Assembly: GCA_963752935.1 (NCBI GenBank)
Contig: CAVWAL010000023.1
Span: 682,001 to 746,000 of the forward strand
From: RI-153 sp963752935
GTDB taxonomy: Bacteria; Chloroflexota; Anaerolineae; Caldilineales; Caldilineaceae
Direction of reading: 5' to 3'
Length of the DNA stretch: 64,000 bases
Under the pieces are notes generated by a model, which worked only from the letters and a program-made list of their open reading frames with translations, searched no databases and was not told the DNA's origin. Below are positions 61,441 to 64,000 of this stretch, piece after piece (position 1 is the first letter of the stretch; each line of letters starts with the position of its first letter). Both the position numbers and the translations under genes were made by a program.

Positions 61441-62088
61441 ATGACGCATGTGGACCAGGCCGAGCATGTCACAGTGCTCGACAGTGAAGGGACGCGGGGT
61501 ACGGCTCAAGCGCGTGCCCTGCGCCAGGCAGATGCGCAAATCTTAGTCACGTTTGGCGAGGGGCAGCGTGTCCAAGTCCCTGCGGAGATGCTTCACGAGC
61601 GCGAGGACGGGAGCTACTTTCTGCCCCTGAGTTTGCGTAAGTTGAGGGATGGAACGGTAGCCTTACCAGGCAGCGCCGGCGGCCAGATGGACAACACGAT
61701 CGTGGCCGTGATTCCGGTCGTGGTCGAAGAGGCCAAGGTAACCAAGCGTGAGGTCGAGACAGGCCGGGTGCGCATCCACAAGACGGTCCAGAGCGCAGAG
61801 GAGCACGTCGATGTACCGCTGGTGCGCGATCAGGTGCACGTAGAGCGAGTGCCGGTCGAGCGCTACCTGGAGCAGCCGGCAGCGCCCCATTACCGGGGGG
61901 ATACGCTGGTGATCCCGGTGATGGAAGAAGTGCTGGTGGTGCAGAAACGCCTGCTGCTCCGTGAGGAGATCCACGTTACGACGGTGCGTGTCCAGGACCG
62001 GCATCAGGAAGCAGTGACCCTACAGCGGGAGCACGTCAGCGTGACACGCGACGAGCCTGGCTCTGATGATCCGTCCTCCACTGCCTGA
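61441..62088 (+). CDS. DUF2382 (YsnF/AvaK) domain stress protein
   Basis: 215 residues. The N-terminal part (ILVTFGEGQRVQVPAEMLHE, GSYFLPLSL) is a small beta domain. The C-terminal ~120 residues are a DUF2382 domain with IPVVVEEAKVTKREVETGRV, EEHVDVPLVRDQVHVERVPV and IPVMEEVLVVQKRLLLREEI. The domain is found in stress-induced proteins such as Bacillus YsnF; its biochemical role is unknown. AGGAGGAGATGC before the ATG is an excellent ribosome site. Cytoplasmic; acts with the next gene by proximity. Confidence 0.85.
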   Translation: MTHVDQAEHVTVLDSEGTRGTAQARALRQADAQILVTFGEGQRVQVPAEMLHEREDGSYFLPLSLRKLRDGTVALPGSAGGQMDNTIVAVIPVVVEEAKVTKREVETGRVRIHKTVQSAEEHVDVPLVRDQVHVERVPVERYLEQPAAPHYRGDTLVIPVMEEVLVVQKRLLLREEIHVTTVRVQDRHQEAVTLQREHVSVTRDEPGSDDPSSTA

Positions 62089-62175
62089 CATACCGCCGCA
62101 CCTGCAGGCGATGCGTGGCTTACAGACAAGACACAGAGACGACTAGAACACACAGATAGAAGGAAAGGACTTATC

Positions 62176-63210
62176 ATGGGTAAAACAGCAGTTGGACTTT
62201 ATGAAACTACGGCAGAGGCGCAGCGCGTTCTCAGTGACCTGGTCAAGGCCGGGTATGAGCGCAACACCATCCGCATCATGCTGGGCGATGCATCGACGCG
62301 TCGGCTACATGAGTGGCGCGAAGAGTCTGAGACCGTCTCCGGCGCACGCTCGCAGCGGGCCGATGGCGGTGTCATCTCGACACTGAGCTCAGTCGGCGTG
62401 CCGCATGACGATGCCGAGGACTATGAAGAGGCACTTCACCGCGGCCATGCCTTGGTCTCCGTTTCGACCACGGACCAGCGTATCGACAAGGCGGTCGAGA
62501 TCATGAGCCGCCACAAGATCCTGGACATCCAAGAGCGCAAACGCAGTTGGAACATGACGACCGGCAAGGAACGCAACCTCAAGAGAGGCGAGGAAGAAAG
62601 AGTGCCTGTGATCGAGGAAGAGGTACGCGTCGGCAAGCGCGATGTCGAGCGCGGTGGTGTGCGCGTGAGCACTCATGTCACCGAAACCCCGGTCGACGAG
62701 ACGGTCAACCTGCGTGAGGAACATGTAAACGTAGAACGCCGCCCGGTGGACCGGCCGGTGAGCAAGGGCGATGTCGACAAACTGCGCGACCAAACGATTG
62801 AGGTGCGCGAGTCGGCCGAAGAGGCCGTAGTCGACAAGCAGGCGCATGTCGTCGAAGAGGTGGTCGTGAGCAAGGACACAGAGACTCACCAGGAGCACAT
62901 CAATGAGACAGTGCGCCGCACCGACGTCGATGTCGAGAACATCGGCGGCCCGGAGTGGAACCGCTTCAGCGATGAATTCCGCACCCACTACAAGAGTAAC
63001 TTTGCCAAGGGCGGCCAAGACTTCAGCTATTACGAGCCGGCCTATCGCTATGGCTATACGCTCGCAGCGCGGCCTGAATACCGCGGCCGCACCTGGAACC
63101 AGATTGAGCCCGATGCGCGGCGCCGGTGGGAGACAGACTACCGCGAGCAGGGTCCCTGGGAGAACTTCAAGGACGCTGTACGCCACGCCTGGAACCGTGC
63201 CACCGGTTAA
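62176..63210 (+). CDS. GSP17M-like plus DUF2382 stress protein
   Basis: 344 residues. Residues 1-~110 have the general-stress-protein 17M-like alpha/beta fold (AVGLYETTAEAQRVLSDLVK, HGHALVSVST-type strand RGHALVSVSTTDQRIDKAVE). Residues ~135-245 are DUF2382 (RVPVIEEEVRVGKRDVERGG, VNLREEHVNVERRPVDRPVS). The end (YYEPAYRYGYTLAARPEYRG, WNQIEPDARRRWETDY, FKDAVRHAWNRATG) is a conserved tail I associate with YsnF-like proteins of Deinococcus and Chloroflexota. AGAAGGAAAGG precedes the start. The gene is closed by a terminator at 63269. Likely desiccation, oxidative or envelope-stress related. Confidence 0.85.
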   Translation: MGKTAVGLYETTAEAQRVLSDLVKAGYERNTIRIMLGDASTRRLHEWREESETVSGARSQRADGGVISTLSSVGVPHDDAEDYEEALHRGHALVSVSTTDQRIDKAVEIMSRHKILDIQERKRSWNMTTGKERNLKRGEEERVPVIEEEVRVGKRDVERGGVRVSTHVTETPVDETVNLREEHVNVERRPVDRPVSKGDVDKLRDQTIEVRESAEEAVVDKQAHVVEEVVVSKDTETHQEHINETVRRTDVDVENIGGPEWNRFSDEFRTHYKSNFAKGGQDFSYYEPAYRYGYTLAARPEYRGRTWNQIEPDARRRWETDYREQGPWENFKDAVRHAWNRATG

Positions 63211-63232
63211 GCCCCACCCCCATGCATGACCC

Positions 63233-63251
63233 TAACGTCTCCGAGACGTTA
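63233..63251. promoter_or_regulatory. 19-base palindrome downstream of the DUF2382 operon
   Basis: TAACGTCTC-C-GAGACGTTA is a perfect palindrome about 25 bases after the DUF2382 stop and 185 bases before yifB. It is too tight for a terminator loop, so a protein-binding site is possible. Confidence 0.3.
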
Positions 63252-63268
63252 ACGTAATATCATAGCAG

Positions 63269-63307
63269 CCTGCCGGCCTACCTTCGGGTGCGCCGGCAGG
63301 TGCTTTT
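63269..63307 (+). terminator. Rho-independent terminator
   Basis: CCTGCCGGC (63269-63277) pairs with GCCGGCAGG (63292-63300), followed by TGCTTTT. It separates the DUF2382 genes from yifB. Confidence 0.8.
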
Positions 63308-63435
63308 GGGCGCCCAGACGTGTGCAGTGAGACTCAAATCCATTTGATTATCTGTCCTATTCCAGGTAGGATTTGACCATCGAAGGTGACACAATCCCCG
63401 AATCCACTGCATCCAACCGCTTGAAGGAACGATCA

Positions 63436-64000
63436 TGCTCGCCAAAATTCAGAGTTGTGCCGTCGTCGGGTTGGACGCCGAACCCGTGCAGGTGGAGGTG
63501 GACATCACCAACGGGCTGGAGAAGTTGACCGTGGTCGGTCTGCCCGATGCCGCCGTGCGCGAGAGCGGCGAACGGGTGCGCAGCGCCATCTCCAACAGCG
63601 GCTACATCTTTCCCCAACAGCGCCTCACCGTCAACCTGGCCCCTGCCGACGTGCGCAAGGAAGGCCCCGCCTACGATCTGCCCATCGCCCTGGGCGTGAT
63701 TGCGGCCACACGTCAGGTGCTGGCCGAAGTGGAGGACGCCCTCATCGTGGGTGAACTGAGCCTGGACGGCACGGTGCGTCACGTCAACGGTGTGCTGCCC
63801 ATGGCGGCGATGGCGGCGGTGCAGGGGTACAAACGTCTCTTCGTGCCCGCCATGGACGCGCCCGAGGCGGCGCTGATCGAAGGGCTGGAGATCTACCCCG
63901 TCGCCACCATCGGCGAGATCATCAACCACCTCAACCTGCGCAAACTCATCCCCCGCCACGAAGGAAAGATCCTCTTCGACGACAACGAAAACGTCGTCTA
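63436..64000 (+). CDS. yifB: YifB/ComM family Mg-chelatase-like AAA ATPase, 3' end outside window
   Basis: The visible 188 residues are the N-terminal ChlI-like domain: MLAKIQSCAVVGLDAEPVQV, TVVGLPDAAVRESGERVRSA, VNLAPADVRKEGPAYDLPIA, LIVGELSLDGTVRHVNGVLP and a DNL-type helix before the cut. The AAA module with Walker motifs lies beyond base 64000. ComM homologues are hexameric helicases that promote branch migration during natural transformation and recombination. The start at 63436 follows GAAGGAACGATC. The first codons have a truncated copy at 57385-57461. Confidence 0.93.

Overview
The window reads as a chromosomal segment of a Chloroflexota bacterium, probably from the Anaerolineae/Caldilineae side. 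This is inferred from gene content and style: large secreted proteins carrying short IYLPLI-like motifs, a plant-type LRR protein, NB-ARC regulators, CSLREA and choice-of-anchor domains, DUF2382 stress proteins, and dispersed GTAGGGGC hairpins. No rRNA, tRNA or CRISPR array was recognised. Both edges cut genes: dnaK on the left and a yifB/comM-type AAA gene on the right.

Layout. 1-4.6 kb: dnaK, an RraA-like aldolase, a class I/II aminotransferase and a small secreted EF-hand protein. 4.7-14.2 kb: an LRR protein and a catabolic neighbourhood (PdxA-like dehydrogenase, Gfo/Idh/MocA oxidoreductase, SDR, and a minus-strand operon of amidohydrolase, FGGY kinase, five-bladed-propeller glycosidase and DUF3500 protein). 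14.6-21.1 kb: a secreted SurA-like/PQQ-propeller fusion, a frameshifted tandem UspA protein and a two-subunit molybdenum hydroxylase. 21.2-40.1 kb: a tightly packed minus-strand block of secreted proteins (giant beta-helix protein, two multicopper-oxidase-like proteins, giant Ig/cupredoxin protein, lipoprotein, membrane protein, subtilisin fused to a beta-helix), with an NB-ARC/SARP-type regulator upstream on the same strand and an IS701 remnant. 44-51 kb: a BNR propeller protein, an M19 dipeptidase and a 1306-residue glycosidase/SH3/muramidase membrane protein. 51.3-54.4 kb: a sugar ABC importer lacking its ATPase. 54.8-59.3 kb: an M6-like metalloprotease and a lipoprotein, both frameshifted. 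59.3-63.2 kb: a phytoene-desaturase-like flavoprotein and a DUF2382 stress cluster.

The most interesting signal is in the secreted block. Two adjacent multicopper-oxidase-like proteins have lost opposite halves of the copper-ligand set. The Tat-exported one keeps HWHG and HCH...H...MGM in its first domain. The Sec-exported one keeps HPHG and HNH in its second. Together they make up one type-C two-domain oxidase set, which suggests an obligate hetero-oligomer.

A second window-wide feature is a large number of single- or double-base frameshifts, mostly in homopolymers or dinucleotide runs, that break otherwise well-conserved genes. Residual sequencing or assembly error is the simplest explanation, so the broken pieces are annotated separately and their joins are described.
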